Shown: positions 25,584-35,381, counted from the stretch's first letter. The stretch: 64,000 nt of DNA from Lachnospiraceae bacterium (GCA_910574805.1 CAJTCV010000004.1:62493-126492); one strand, 5' to 3'. Program-made: numbers and translations. The notes: generated by a model not told the origin, from the sequence alone.

Positions 25584-27476
25584 ATGAGTAAAGAACACAC
25601 CCCGGCAGAGTTACCTGCCCACAGAGACAAGCGTTTTGACCGCGTACGCGATACCTGGTACTGGAAAGCCAGCAAGCCCCTGCGCGTCATTGTTCATTTT
25701 TTCCTGCGCATGAAAAATGCATATATCCATTACGGCGGTCTGAGGGGCATGTACCGGCGCTGGCGCCAGAAGCGGGGCGAAGCCGTCAAACGTGTGGACT
25801 TCGGAACGAAGAGCTTTCCGGATGAAGCCAGGCGCAGGCTGGAGGAAGAGACCGTATTTCCCCGGGATCTGAAGATCAGCATCCTGGTCCCCCTCTACAA
25901 CACGCCGGAAAAATTTCTCCGGGAGATGATCGATTCCGTGAGAGCACAGACTTATAAAAACTGGGAGCTGTGTCTGGCGGACGGCAGCGATGACAGACAT
26001 ATGGAAGTAGAGAACATATGTTCTGGATATCAAAGAGACGATAAAAGGATCCGCTATGAGAAGATTGAGCAGAACCTGGGCATCTCCGGAAATACCAACG
26101 TGTGCTTTTCCATGGCCACCGGTGATTATATCGGGCTGTTTGACCACGATGACGTGATGCATCCCAGCCTTCTGTATGAGTGTATGAAGGTGATCTGCGA
26201 AAAGGATGCAGATTATGTCTATACGGATGAGGCGACCTTCACTTCTCCGGATCTGAATGACCTGATCGTGCTGCATTTTAAGCCGGATTACTCTCCGGAT
26301 AATCTGCGCGCCAATAACTATATCTGCCATTTTTCCATATTTGATGAAAAGCTTCTGGAGAAGACGGGGCTGTTCCGGCCGGAATATGACGGAAGCCAGG
26401 ACCACGACATGATCCTGCGGCTGACGGAAGCGGCAAAAAACGTACAGCATATCCCGAAGATACTCTATTACTGGCGGTCCCATCCCAATTCGGTGGCGGC
26501 AGATATCAATGCCAAGACCTACGCCATCGACGCAGCCAAACGCGCGGTGCACGACCATATGCGGGATCATTACGGGATTGAGGTGGAGGTGGAGAGCACC
26601 CGGGCGTTTCCTACTATTTTCCAGGTGAAATACCCCATAGAGGGCGCCCCTCTCATCAGCATCGTGATCCCCAACAAGGATCATGTATCAGATCTAAGAA
26701 GGTGCATCGATTCCATCTGTACAAAATCCACCTGGCAGAATTATGAGATTGTCGTGGTGGAAAACAACAGCCGGGAGCAGAGCATCCGGGATTATTATGA
26801 GGAACTGGAAAAGAACCCGAAGATCCGGGTGGTCACGTATGCAGAGGAATTTAACTATTCAAAGATCAACAACTACGGCGTTACATTTACGAAGGGAGAC
26901 TATCTCCTGTTTCTGAATAACGACACGGAGGTGATCACGCCGGACTGGATGGAGCAGATGCTCATGTATGCCCAGAGAGAGGATGTGGGCGCTGTGGGAG
27001 CGAAGCTCTACTATGCAGACGGCACAATCCAGCATGCAGGCGTGGTCATCGGGCTGGGGGCCCATCGCTCCGCGGGCCATACCCATTACAGGATGCCCAA
27101 AGAGCATCTGGGCTATATGGGCCGGCTCTGCTATGCCCAGGATATGACGGCGGTGACGGCGGCCTGCCTTCTGGTGAAACGCAGGGTCTACGAGGAAGCA
27201 GGCGGCCTGGATGAGACCTTTACCATTTCTCTGAATGATGTGGATTTCTGCCTGAAGATCCGCAGGCTTGGATATCTGAACATCTTTACGCCCTTTGCGG
27301 AGCTGTATCACTATGAATCGAAGACCAGAGGGCTGGAGGAAGGGGAGAAGCTGCGCCGCTATGAGCAGGAATGCGCCCGTTTCCGGGAGAAATGGAAAGC
27401 AGAGCTGGAGGCGGGAGACCCCTATTACAATCCGAATTTCTCTCTGGATTATTCGGATTTTACCCTTCGCTTTTAG
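25584..27476 (+). CDS. Dual-domain family 2 glycosyltransferase
   Basis: The 630-residue protein carries two GT-A domains. The first (about residues 98-330) begins ISILVPLYNTPEKFLREMIDSV with acidic motif FDHDD; the second (about 355-600) begins ISIVIPNKDHVSDL with DXD-like LNNDTEV and a late acidic motif SLNDVDFC. About 95 residues of basic, partly amphipathic sequence precede domain one and could bind the membrane or a partner. Such tandem enzymes add two different sugars to lipid-linked rhamnans or teichoic-like glycans. A second copy of this design lies at 33615. Both metal-binding sites look intact here. Confidence 0.88.
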   Translation: MSKEHTPAELPAHRDKRFDRVRDTWYWKASKPLRVIVHFFLRMKNAYIHYGGLRGMYRRWRQKRGEAVKRVDFGTKSFPDEARRRLEEETVFPRDLKISILVPLYNTPEKFLREMIDSVRAQTYKNWELCLADGSDDRHMEVENICSGYQRDDKRIRYEKIEQNLGISGNTNVCFSMATGDYIGLFDHDDVMHPSLLYECMKVICEKDADYVYTDEATFTSPDLNDLIVLHFKPDYSPDNLRANNYICHFSIFDEKLLEKTGLFRPEYDGSQDHDMILRLTEAAKNVQHIPKILYYWRSHPNSVAADINAKTYAIDAAKRAVHDHMRDHYGIEVEVESTRAFPTIFQVKYPIEGAPLISIVIPNKDHVSDLRRCIDSICTKSTWQNYEIVVVENNSREQSIRDYYEELEKNPKIRVVTYAEEFNYSKINNYGVTFTKGDYLLFLNNDTEVITPDWMEQMLMYAQREDVGAVGAKLYYADGTIQHAGVVIGLGAHRSAGHTHYRMPKEHLGYMGRLCYAQDMTAVTAACLLVKRRVYEEAGGLDETFTISLNDVDFCLKIRRLGYLNIFTPFAELYHYESKTRGLEEGEKLRRYEQECARFREKWKAELEAGDPYYNPNFSLDYSDFTLRF

Positions 27477-27491
27477 TGAGGGAGGAGTGGC

Positions 27492-28712
27492 ATGAAAAGA
27501 ATCGAACGCGAAAAGGTCATAAGAAATGCCTATCGGAGCACGATCCTGGCGCTGACCGCCTGCTGTTTCTTTCTGGGGACTGTGCTGGTGATCCATGAGA
27601 CCGCAAGGGAATATGAGGTGAAGGTGCTGGAGAGAGAGCTGGAGGCAAAGGGCGTGGTCCAGAATGATGAGGGCCTGTTTGCCGGCGTGCAGCTCTTCCT
27701 GCCGGAAGAAATCTATGTGGCTTCGGGTGTGACGCTGGAGCTTTACAATGCCCAGGTCTCTTCCCTGGGAAGCCGGATCCAGAACTATAATGTCAAATGG
27801 ACCTGCGCAGTGGGAAAAAACATGCAGCGTAAATTCTCTATTACCGGGCGGGAGGAGCTGATCGGCAGTTATCCGCTGCTCTTTACCATCTTCGATGACA
27901 ACGGTACTCAGGTGGCGAAGGCGTCCACGGAGCTGAAGATCGTGCCGGCCATGACGGATTCTTTCTCCCTGCTGACCATTGGAGACAGCCTGTCCTGCCA
28001 TACAGAGACCTATGAGAGACTGAATGAACTGACCGATGGTCAGATTGTCTATATGGGGACCAGAGGAGTGGGCGGATCGCTGACAGAGGCCAGAAGAGGG
28101 TATTCGGCGGCGGATTATCTGTCCGAAACCGGATATACGCTGGAGGAACCGGAAGAAGAGGTTCATCCTTTTTATAATGAAGAAACAGGCTCCTTTGACT
28201 GGGCATACTATAAGGAAACCACGGGCTTTGACCCGGATGCGGTGGAAGTATTTCTGGGGACCAACGGACTGGATACGGATCCGGTGGAGAATGGAGACAA
28301 TATTATACAGATTGTAAAAAATATCCATGAACATGATCCGGAGCTTCCGGTTTATCTGGTTCACACCCTGTATCCCGCCAGTCAGGACGGGATCGGTTCC
28401 TGGAGCAGCAAAGAGGGATACGCCCTCTACGGTGACCGCTGTAAATACGAAGAGGATCAGAAGGTCTTTGATCTTATGCTGTATCTGGAGGCAGGCCTGA
28501 AGGAAGAGGAACAGCTGTATTTTGTTCCGGCGGGCATCTGTCAGGACAGCGCCGGTAATTTCGAGACGGAGACGGTGCCGATCAATCCGCATTCGGAGAA
28601 AATGGCGGAAGTCCCGCTGGATGCGATTCATCCGGGCCGGGCCGGATACCGGCAGATCGCGGACTGCCTGTACAGCGTGATCTGCGGCACGAAAGCGGGA
28701 TGGGAGAGATAA
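27492..28712 (+). CDS. Membrane-anchored SGNH/GDSL hydrolase
   Basis: The 406-residue protein has one N-terminal membrane helix (about residues 16-36), a beta-rich region and an SGNH domain from about residue 155: block I IGDSLSCH (Ser), block III-like GTNGLD, and block V DAIHPGRAGY with the Asp-His pair. Such enzymes remove or add acetyl groups on cell-surface glycans. GGGAGGAG lies just before the ATG. Its place between glycosyltransferase and GtrA genes suggests O-acetyl editing of the exported polymer. Confidence 0.82.
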   Translation: MKRIEREKVIRNAYRSTILALTACCFFLGTVLVIHETAREYEVKVLERELEAKGVVQNDEGLFAGVQLFLPEEIYVASGVTLELYNAQVSSLGSRIQNYNVKWTCAVGKNMQRKFSITGREELIGSYPLLFTIFDDNGTQVAKASTELKIVPAMTDSFSLLTIGDSLSCHTETYERLNELTDGQIVYMGTRGVGGSLTEARRGYSAADYLSETGYTLEEPEEEVHPFYNEETGSFDWAYYKETTGFDPDAVEVFLGTNGLDTDPVENGDNIIQIVKNIHEHDPELPVYLVHTLYPASQDGIGSWSSKEGYALYGDRCKYEEDQKVFDLMLYLEAGLKEEEQLYFVPAGICQDSAGNFETETVPINPHSEKMAEVPLDAIHPGRAGYRQIADCLYSVICGTKAGWER

Positions 28713-28715
28713 CAG

Positions 28716-29105
28716 ATGAAAAAACTGATGGAACAGATCATAAAATTCGGATTTGTGGGATTTTTATGCTTCTTTATCGACTATGGGATCATGGTGCTTC
28801 TGACGGACCGGTTTGGCATGGATTACCGCGTTTCCTGTGGAATTTCATTTACTGTATCCGTGATCGTCAACTATATCTTAAGCGTCACATTTGTGTTCGA
28901 GACAGATAAAAAGAAGAACCGGTCCGGAGAGTTTGTCATATTCGTGGTGCTGAGTCTCATCGGTCTTGCGATTAATGAAGCCTGTATGTGGCTGTCGGTG
29001 GAATTTCTGGGAATCCACTACAAGCTGTCCAAGATCGGGGCCACCGGCGTGGTGATGGTATATAACTTCATCAGCCGGAAGATATTTATAGAGAAAAAGA
29101 ACTAA
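28716..29105 (+). CDS. GtrA family membrane protein
   Basis: The 129-residue protein has four membrane helices and the GtrA pattern IIKFGFVGFLCFFIDYGIM at the start and MVYNFISRKIFI at the end. GtrA proteins are thought to flip or help flip polyprenyl-phosphate-linked sugars, feeding outside-facing transferases such as the divergent GT39 enzyme. Three bases separate it from the SGNH gene stop. Confidence 0.88.
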   Translation: MKKLMEQIIKFGFVGFLCFFIDYGIMVLLTDRFGMDYRVSCGISFTVSVIVNYILSVTFVFETDKKKNRSGEFVIFVVLSLIGLAINEACMWLSVEFLGIHYKLSKIGATGVVMVYNFISRKIFIEKKN

Positions 29106-29120
29106 AGGAGATCATACCAT

Positions 29121-30464
29121 ATGAAAAGACGTCTGATATTACCGGTAATCCTGCTGAGCCTGGCGGTGCTCTCCGGATGCGGGAAGAAAACAGAAGCGCC
29201 GGAGGACGGGCAGACAGAAGTGGAAGAGGTAAAGGAGCCGCCGGCTCCCGGAGAAGAGAACTGGGGGACTGCGCCGGACTTTACGGCTCCCATGATCACC
29301 AGTACACCCGTCCGCTCCCTGTCCGTGAATGTGGGCAGGACGGAGGAAGAGGTGAATCTCACCTGGTTCTCTCCTGCGGAGGAAGCGGGACAGGTATATT
29401 GGACGACGGCAGAGGATACGGAATTTGAGAAGGCGGTAACCTTTGAAGCGTCTGTATCCGCGTCGGAGGTTACAACGGGATATTATGTCAACCGCGCGAC
29501 GGTTACCGGACTGCTTCCGGAGACGGAATATCTGTACCGTGTGGGGGGAGGAGAAGCCGTGTCGCCGGCGTATCCTTATACGACGCCTGCTTTTTCGGAT
29601 ACCTTCCGTTTCGCGGCGGTGGGGGACGCGCAGCTCGGAAAGCCGGTGGAAGAGCTGAACAGGCAGAAGAGTAACTGGCACCGGCTGTTGAGCAAGGTGA
29701 TGCATCATTTTCCGGATGCTGCCTTTCTGGTCTCTCTGGGAGATCAGGTGAATGATTTTGACGATGGAGAGGAATACAGCGCGTTTCTGGACCAGGGAGC
29801 GCTCTACAGCCTCGCTCTGGCGCCGGTAAAGGGAAATCACGATGTGGGAGGTCCTCAGTTCTCCGGGCACTTTACCCTGCCGGAGCAGTCAGAGCTTGGG
29901 ACCTGTGATGACGACGGGGACGGCGATTACTGGTTTACCAGAGGAAACGCCCTGTTTCTGGTGCTGAATACCATGGATACGGCAAAATGGGGAGAGCATA
30001 AGGAGTTTATCGCGTCGGCGGTGGAGGCGAATCCGGATGCGAAGTGGAGGATCGTATTCTCGCACTTCTCACCTTATAACGGTTATGAGAGCTATCTGGA
30101 AAATGCCCAAAATCTCCGGCCGTATTTTCTGGAATTTACGGCGGAGCATGACATCGACCTGGTTCTGTGCGGACATGATCATGCATATGTGCGGACACAT
30201 TTCATACAGGAGGACGGAAGCTTTTGGGAGTATGAGAGCCCGGCGGAGAATCCGGAGGGGACCATGTATGTGACTTTGAGCTCATCCAGCGGGAGTCTGT
30301 ACCGCCGTCCCACGGATCAGGCGGAGGCCGCGGTCTCAAAGAAAAGAGACACGCCGGAGGTGACAGAGGTGCAGGTGTCGCCGGACAGCCTGAAGATCAT
30401 TACCCGTAATGCCGAGACCTGGGGACTGACGGATGAGTACGAGATCCGGAAGACGGAAACGTAA
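29121..30464 (+). CDS. Purple-acid-phosphatase-like metallophosphoesterase lipoprotein
   Basis: The 447-residue protein has a lipoprotein signal (lipobox LSGC, Cys about residue 20), a fibronectin-like N-terminal domain (about residues 55-150, YVNRATVTGLLPETEYLYRV, typical of PAPs) and a calcineurin-like core with metal ligands in VGDAQLG, SLGDQVND, KGNHDV, FSHFSPYNG and CGHDHAY. It is predicted to be a surface phosphomonoesterase or diesterase. Within a glycan locus it may trim phosphate from the polymer or salvage phosphate. Confidence 0.88.
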   Translation: MKRRLILPVILLSLAVLSGCGKKTEAPEDGQTEVEEVKEPPAPGEENWGTAPDFTAPMITSTPVRSLSVNVGRTEEEVNLTWFSPAEEAGQVYWTTAEDTEFEKAVTFEASVSASEVTTGYYVNRATVTGLLPETEYLYRVGGGEAVSPAYPYTTPAFSDTFRFAAVGDAQLGKPVEELNRQKSNWHRLLSKVMHHFPDAAFLVSLGDQVNDFDDGEEYSAFLDQGALYSLALAPVKGNHDVGGPQFSGHFTLPEQSELGTCDDDGDGDYWFTRGNALFLVLNTMDTAKWGEHKEFIASAVEANPDAKWRIVFSHFSPYNGYESYLENAQNLRPYFLEFTAEHDIDLVLCGHDHAYVRTHFIQEDGSFWEYESPAENPEGTMYVTLSSSSGSLYRRPTDQAEAAVSKKRDTPEVTEVQVSPDSLKIITRNAETWGLTDEYEIRKTET

Positions 30465-30466
30465 CA

Positions 30467-30495
30467 TTGCGCATGAAAGGGAAAACTGCTATAAT
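30467..30495 (+). promoter_or_regulatory. Internal promoter before the CotH-VTC-DUF4956 cassette
   Basis: TTGCGC (30467-30472), 17-nt spacer, TATAAT (30490-30495), starting right after the phosphoesterase stop codon. Confidence 0.55.
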
Positions 30496-30540
30496 GAAAG
30501 GCAATGGCAGGCCGTGAGAAGGCAGACAGGAGAGACGAAG

Positions 30541-32163
30541 ATGGGAAAAAGGACAGTATTGTGGTCAAGCCTCCTGTTGCTGGCGGCTTTCTTCCTGTTT
30601 GTTCCGGATGCGGTCAGGCGGGAGGCAGAGCCGGGATTTCTGGAACCGGGCTCGCTTCTGGAAGAGACGGAGCAGGCCATAAGGCTTCGGGAGCGGCTGA
30701 CTGAGACGCTGGATACCGGGGAGGTCCGCCTGTGCTTCCGGGGAGAAGAGCTGGCGTGCGACCGGGATACCGGCGTCTGGTATCTTCCGGTGGATATGGA
30801 GGAGCCCCGGTGGGAGGAAGGGAATTTCACCGCTTTCGGGGATGAGATCCGGATCCTTCCTCTGGCGGACTATACGACACTTGACAAACAGTCTGTGGTG
30901 GCAGAGGGGGAGAAGGTCCCTTTTCTGGCGTGGAAGGGGGAGGCCTGTGCCCCTGTCCATGTGATATTTACCGGGCTTCCGGTGGTCCGCATGGAGACCG
31001 GGGCGGACCTTGACGTGGATACGGTATTTGCCGGCAGCGTGGTGTTCTATGAGGCCTGCGGAAGGCAGGACTGGACCATGACTTCCGGGTTCGAGGCCCA
31101 TGAGAGAGGACAGACGACCCGGGCCTTTCCCAAACGGGGATACCGGGTGAATCTGATCTCGGTTACCGGAACCGGAGTCGCAGGAAAGAATCCGCAGCAG
31201 GTACTGGGCATGCGGGATTCGGATTCCTGGATCTTCTATGCCATCTACAGCGACGGGACCAAGGTTCGGGACAGATTCAGCATCGGGCTCTGGAATGCCT
31301 TCGGCGCTTCCGGGACGCCCTACGACGCCCATTACGGGACACATATGGAATATGCGGAACTGGTGGTCAACGGCGAATACCGGGGGCTCTACGGCATCCT
31401 GGAGCCGATAGACTGCCGCCAGCTTGCCGTATCGGATCAGGAGTATCTGTATAAGCGGACCATGGGAAGAATACTGTCCACAGAGCAGATGGATCTCAAC
31501 ATGCCGGAGGACTATCTGACGGTGCTGGGGATGGAGATCAAAGGGAAGGAAGGTCAGGGAACCCGCAGAGACTGGCAGAGCTTCCGGAGATTCGTTGCCA
31601 TGGAGGAAGCCGGGGACGCGGCATTTGCAGAAGAGGCGGAAAAGCTTCTGGCTATAGAAAATGCAGCAGATATATGGCTGTATCTCCAGATGCTCTACGG
31701 AGAAGACAATATTTATAAGAACATGTTCTTCGCATTTAAGAAGGAAGCGGACGGGGAGAGGATGTATCTGATTCCATGGGATGTGGATCTGAGCTGGGGA
31801 AATGTATATACGGACCAGGCGGAAGAGCTGTACGCCGTCCATATGCCGGAGGCGGCGGAGAAATATCTGCACTGGCCTTTTATGGACCGGGTGATCCGGC
31901 TTGATGTGGGGAGGATCCGTTCGGTTATAGAAGAGCGGTATAAGACCCTTAGGGACGGACCTCTGTCTCCGGAAGAGATGGAGGCGCTTCTGGAGGAATG
32001 CATTCATCAGGTACAGGATTCCGGGGCATTTCAGAGGGATGCGGCAAGGTGGCCGGACAGCCATCATGACGGAGATTATGACGGAATGCGGGATTTTGTG
32101 GAACGCCGGATGAAATTTCTTGAAAAAATTATAAAAAATATGGATGAATGGATACAGGATTGA
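30541..32163 (+). CDS. CotH kinase family protein
   Basis: The 540-residue protein has an N-terminal membrane anchor (about residues 7-21) and the CotH domain from about residue 190: KRGYRVNL, MRDSDSWIFYAIYSDGTKVRDR region, GILEPIDCRQ, DNIYKNMFF and IPWDVDLSWGN, which holds the metal-binding acidic residues. CotH in Bacillus is an atypical secreted protein kinase of the spore coat. Homologues in gut Firmicutes often sit with VTC and DUF4956 genes, as here. ATG 30541 follows GGAGAG by 6 nt; the frame stays open upstream without a ribosome site. Confidence 0.88.
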   Translation: MGKRTVLWSSLLLLAAFFLFVPDAVRREAEPGFLEPGSLLEETEQAIRLRERLTETLDTGEVRLCFRGEELACDRDTGVWYLPVDMEEPRWEEGNFTAFGDEIRILPLADYTTLDKQSVVAEGEKVPFLAWKGEACAPVHVIFTGLPVVRMETGADLDVDTVFAGSVVFYEACGRQDWTMTSGFEAHERGQTTRAFPKRGYRVNLISVTGTGVAGKNPQQVLGMRDSDSWIFYAIYSDGTKVRDRFSIGLWNAFGASGTPYDAHYGTHMEYAELVVNGEYRGLYGILEPIDCRQLAVSDQEYLYKRTMGRILSTEQMDLNMPEDYLTVLGMEIKGKEGQGTRRDWQSFRRFVAMEEAGDAAFAEEAEKLLAIENAADIWLYLQMLYGEDNIYKNMFFAFKKEADGERMYLIPWDVDLSWGNVYTDQAEELYAVHMPEAAEKYLHWPFMDRVIRLDVGRIRSVIEERYKTLRDGPLSPEEMEALLEECIHQVQDSGAFQRDAARWPDSHHDGDYDGMRDFVERRMKFLEKIIKNMDEWIQD

Positions 32164-32192
32164 GACAATATAGAAAAGACAGGAGTGATAGA

Positions 32193-32888
32193 ATGGGGCC
32201 GATGGAACATCCTTACAGGCATGAATTTAAATATCTGTGTTCCAGCGCAGAGCTGGCGGTGCTGAGGGTACGCCTCTTCGGACTTATGCAGCCGGATTCC
32301 CATGCGGGGACGGACGGCATGTACCGCATCCGGAGCCTGTATTTCGACGACTGTCAGGACACCTGTCTGAGAGAGAACGAAGCTGGTACGGATCCGAGAG
32401 AGAAGTTCCGTATCCGGATCTACAACGGCAGCAGGGAGCGGATCAGCCTGGAGCTGAAGCGGAAGGAACGGGGCATGACCAGGAAGCGGTCCTGCCGTCT
32501 GACAGAGGAACAGTGCCGCATCCTGATGGAAGGCCGGATTCCGGATCTGACGCCGGAGGCCCCGGCGCTCCTGCACAGACTCTGTCTGCTGATGCGCACG
32601 AGGCTTATGGCGCCCAGAGTCATTGTGGAGTACGACAGGGTTCCTTATGTATATCCTCTGGGAAACGTGCGGATTACCATGGATGAGAACATCAGTTCGT
32701 CCAGTCGGACGGATCTCTTTCTGGAAGAGCAGATTCCCCTCCGGCCCGTTCTTGCGGCCGGGCAGCAGATCCTGGAGGTGAAATATGACGAATACCTGCC
32801 GGACCAGATCTACCGGACGCTTCAACCGGGACATCTGCGGCCGACGGCATTTTCCAAATATTATCTTTGCAGAAGGTTTCATCTATAA
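32193..32888 (+). CDS. VTC-domain (polyphosphate polymerase-like) protein
   Basis: The 231-residue protein matches the VTC catalytic tunnel fold: HPYRHEFKYLCSS at the start, YRIRSLYFDD, REKFRIRIYNG, SLELKRKERGMTRKRS with the basic tunnel residues, VIVEYDRVPYV and ILEVKYDEYLPD. Eukaryotic VTC4 makes polyphosphate; in bacteria the domain is paired with DUF4956 and CotH and the product is unproven. AGGAG lies 7 nt before ATG 32193. It is co-transcribed with both neighbours. Confidence 0.88.
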   Translation: MGPMEHPYRHEFKYLCSSAELAVLRVRLFGLMQPDSHAGTDGMYRIRSLYFDDCQDTCLRENEAGTDPREKFRIRIYNGSRERISLELKRKERGMTRKRSCRLTEEQCRILMEGRIPDLTPEAPALLHRLCLLMRTRLMAPRVIVEYDRVPYVYPLGNVRITMDENISSSSRTDLFLEEQIPLRPVLAAGQQILEVKYDEYLPDQIYRTLQPGHLRPTAFSKYYLCRRFHL

Positions 32889-32914
32889 ATTTAAGAAAAG
32901 GAGAATTACATAAG

Positions 32915-33589
32915 ATGGGATTTCAGGACGTATTTAAAAAATCATTTTTGGAAGGCTTCAGCGGAATGGATATCACCACCGGGAAGATCGCGGCCACGCT
33001 GTTCGTGACGGCGCTCCTGGCGCTGTATGTGTTCATGATCTACCGTCTGGTGACCAGGAAGGTGTTCTATTCCAAGAGCTTTAACATCTCTCTTGCCGCT
33101 CTGTCGCTGATCACGGCGGCGATCATCCTGGCCATGCAGTCCAACCTGGTCATTTCTCTGGGTATGGTGGGCGCCCTGTCCATCATCCGTTTCCGGACTG
33201 CCATCAAGGATCCCATGGATCTGGTGTTCCTGTTCTGGTCCATCAGCATCGGCATCATCTGCGGGGCAGGGCTCTATGAGGTGGCTCTGGTGACTTCTGT
33301 GGCGGTGACGGTGTGCATCCTGGTGCTGGATCTTCTGCCGGTGGCAAAGGCGCCGGTGATGCTGGTGGTGAACAGCTCTCTGCCGGACGGGGAGGCGGCT
33401 GTTCTGGAGGTGGTTGGCAGATATGCCAGGGCATATAAGGTGAAGTCCAGAAATCTCTCCAGAGACCGTCTGGATCTGGTGGTGGAGCTTCGGGTCAGGG
33501 ATGAGAGCGGACTGATCAAAGAGGTGGCAGGTCTGGAAGGCATGTGCAGCGCTTCTCTGATCGCCCACGACGGTGAGGTTACATTCTAA
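32915..33589 (+). CDS. DUF4956 membrane protein
   Basis: The 224-residue protein has four N-terminal helices (about residues 20-145), the conserved GMVGALSIIRFRTAIKDPMDLVFLFW segment split over the third helix and loop, and a soluble C-terminal domain of ferredoxin-like pattern. It is the standard partner of VTC-domain proteins and may act as a membrane channel or anchor for them. AAAGGAG lies 11 nt before ATG 32915. Confidence 0.88.
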   Translation: MGFQDVFKKSFLEGFSGMDITTGKIAATLFVTALLALYVFMIYRLVTRKVFYSKSFNISLAALSLITAAIILAMQSNLVISLGMVGALSIIRFRTAIKDPMDLVFLFWSISIGIICGAGLYEVALVTSVAVTVCILVLDLLPVAKAPVMLVVNSSLPDGEAAVLEVVGRYARAYKVKSRNLSRDRLDLVVELRVRDESGLIKEVAGLEGMCSASLIAHDGEVTF

Positions 33590-33614
33590 CAGCAAACAGA
33601 GAGATCGGGTCGCT

Positions 33615-35381
33615 ATGAAAAATGTCGGTTACGCAAAGCGCGGATATCATTATGTGAAAAGCTACGGGGTGACGAGGCTGCGCCGGAAGGTACAGGAGCA
33701 TCTGTACCGGAGCCGCCTGGAAAAAGGATATCAGGACTGGATGGAGAGAAGTCGTCCGTCGGAGAGTGAGAAGGAGCTGCAAAGAGCGCACCTTTTTGCT
33801 TTTGCGCCCTGTATCAGTGTGGTGGTGCCGGTATACCGGACGCCGGAAGGGTTTCTGCGGGAGATGGTCGAGTCGGTCCTGTCCCAGACCTATTCCCGGC
33901 TGGAGCTGTGCATCGCCGACGGCAGCGGAGAGGACGACACGGCAGAAAAGGTCATCGCCGGCTATATGGAGAGGGATCAGAGGATCCGCTATGAGAAGCT
34001 TCCGGAGAATCTGGGGATCGCGGGCAATACCAATGCGGCCCTGGCCCTGGCTTCCGGGGAGTATGTGGCGCTTCTGGATCATGACGACCTTCTGGAGGAG
34101 CATGCACTGTTCGAGGTGGTGAAATGGCTGGCCCTGCATCCGGATACAGACCTCATCTATACGGATGAGGATAAGGTAACTTTTGACGGGGGCGTCTATT
34201 TTCAGCCTCATTTCAAGCCGGACTACAATCCGGAGCTCTTAAGGAGCAACAATTATATCTGCCATCTGCTGGTGGTGAAGCGGACGCTGGCGGAGCAGAC
34301 CGGAGGATACCGGAAGGAATACGACGGATCTCAGGACTATGATTTTATTCTCCGGTGCACGGAGCTGGCAGGGCAGATCGGGCATATCCCGAAGGTCCTG
34401 TATCACTGGCGCTGCCACGGGGCTTCCACGGCGGCCAATCCGGAGAGCAAGGGCTATGCCTATGAAGCCGGGAAGCGGGCGCTGGAAGGACACCTGGAGC
34501 GGCTGGGCGTGTCAGGGACCGTGGAAAAGACAGAGGATCCCGGTTTTTACCGGATCAACTATCCGGTGGCGGGGACGCCGAAGGTCAGTCTGATCCTCCT
34601 GGATGTGCCGGGACTTCCGGTGCTGAAGCAGTTTGTAAGGGCGGTCAGTCAGAACCGGACCTACAGCAATCTGGAGCTTCTGGTGCTGCTGGACGAAGGA
34701 TCCAAAAATAAATTAATTCTGAATTTTATAAAAGAACATAGACAAATACCGATAAAAGTAGTATATTGTACTAGTGCCTGTAATAAATTTGTAACATTTT
34801 CCAGACTGGCGGAGAAGCTGGAGGGCGAATACTTCCTTTTTATGGAGAGCCGGATCGAGCGGGTCTGCCGGGGATTTATAGAACTGTTCCTGGGAAATGC
34901 CCAGCACAGGGAGACCGGTGCTGTGGGCGGCCGCGTCTACGACAGCAGCCGGCGGCTCAGATACGGGGCGAAGATCCTGGGACTGGGCGGTATTGCGGGA
35001 GATGCCTTCAAAGGACTTCCCATGGGATATACCGGATATTTTCACAAGGCGGTGCTGCAGCAGAATTATCATGCAGTATCCGGGAAGGCGATGATGGTGA
35101 AGAAGGCGGATTTCCTGCGTGCAGGCGGATTCTCGGAGGATGTGGAGGACCGGACAAAGGATGTGGATCTCTGTCTGAAGCTGGAGGCCATGGGTCTTCG
35201 GAACATATACGAACCGGGGATCATCCTGACAGAGCAAAAAGGACCCCGCAGGAAGAAGGCGTCCAGACGGGCGGCAGCTTTTGAGAAGAAATGGAAAGAG
35301 CTTTTGAAGGAACCGGACAGATACTATAACCGGAATCTCTCCCTGGAGGATACCAGCTGCCGGATCCGGGAAGTTCGTTAG
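33615..35381 (+). CDS. Dual-domain family 2 glycosyltransferase with degenerate second domain
   Basis: The 588-residue protein is a paralogue of the enzyme at 25584. Domain one (about residues 66-300: ISVVVPVYRTPEGFLREMVESV, LLDHDD) looks active. Domain two starts at about 316 (VSLILLDVPGLPVLKQF) but the place of LNNDTEV in the paralogue reads FMESRIE, so the metal-binding DXD-like motif is lost, although DVDLC near the end is kept. An AT-rich patch at 34697-34805 interrupts domain two with foreign-looking codons. ATG 33615 has only a weak ribosome site; an in-frame GTG at 33573 would overlap DUF4956. Confidence 0.83.
   Translation: MKNVGYAKRGYHYVKSYGVTRLRRKVQEHLYRSRLEKGYQDWMERSRPSESEKELQRAHLFAFAPCISVVVPVYRTPEGFLREMVESVLSQTYSRLELCIADGSGEDDTAEKVIAGYMERDQRIRYEKLPENLGIAGNTNAALALASGEYVALLDHDDLLEEHALFEVVKWLALHPDTDLIYTDEDKVTFDGGVYFQPHFKPDYNPELLRSNNYICHLLVVKRTLAEQTGGYRKEYDGSQDYDFILRCTELAGQIGHIPKVLYHWRCHGASTAANPESKGYAYEAGKRALEGHLERLGVSGTVEKTEDPGFYRINYPVAGTPKVSLILLDVPGLPVLKQFVRAVSQNRTYSNLELLVLLDEGSKNKLILNFIKEHRQIPIKVVYCTSACNKFVTFSRLAEKLEGEYFLFMESRIERVCRGFIELFLGNAQHRETGAVGGRVYDSSRRLRYGAKILGLGGIAGDAFKGLPMGYTGYFHKAVLQQNYHAVSGKAMMVKKADFLRAGGFSEDVEDRTKDVDLCLKLEAMGLRNIYEPGIILTEQKGPRRKKASRRAAAFEKKWKELLKEPDRYYNRNLSLEDTSCRIREVR

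Noticed and set aside
26859-28631. 590-codon open frame on the minus strand
   Set aside because: It lies antisense to a GT2 and an SGNH gene with clear family motifs; long antisense frames arise from the codon bias of these genes.
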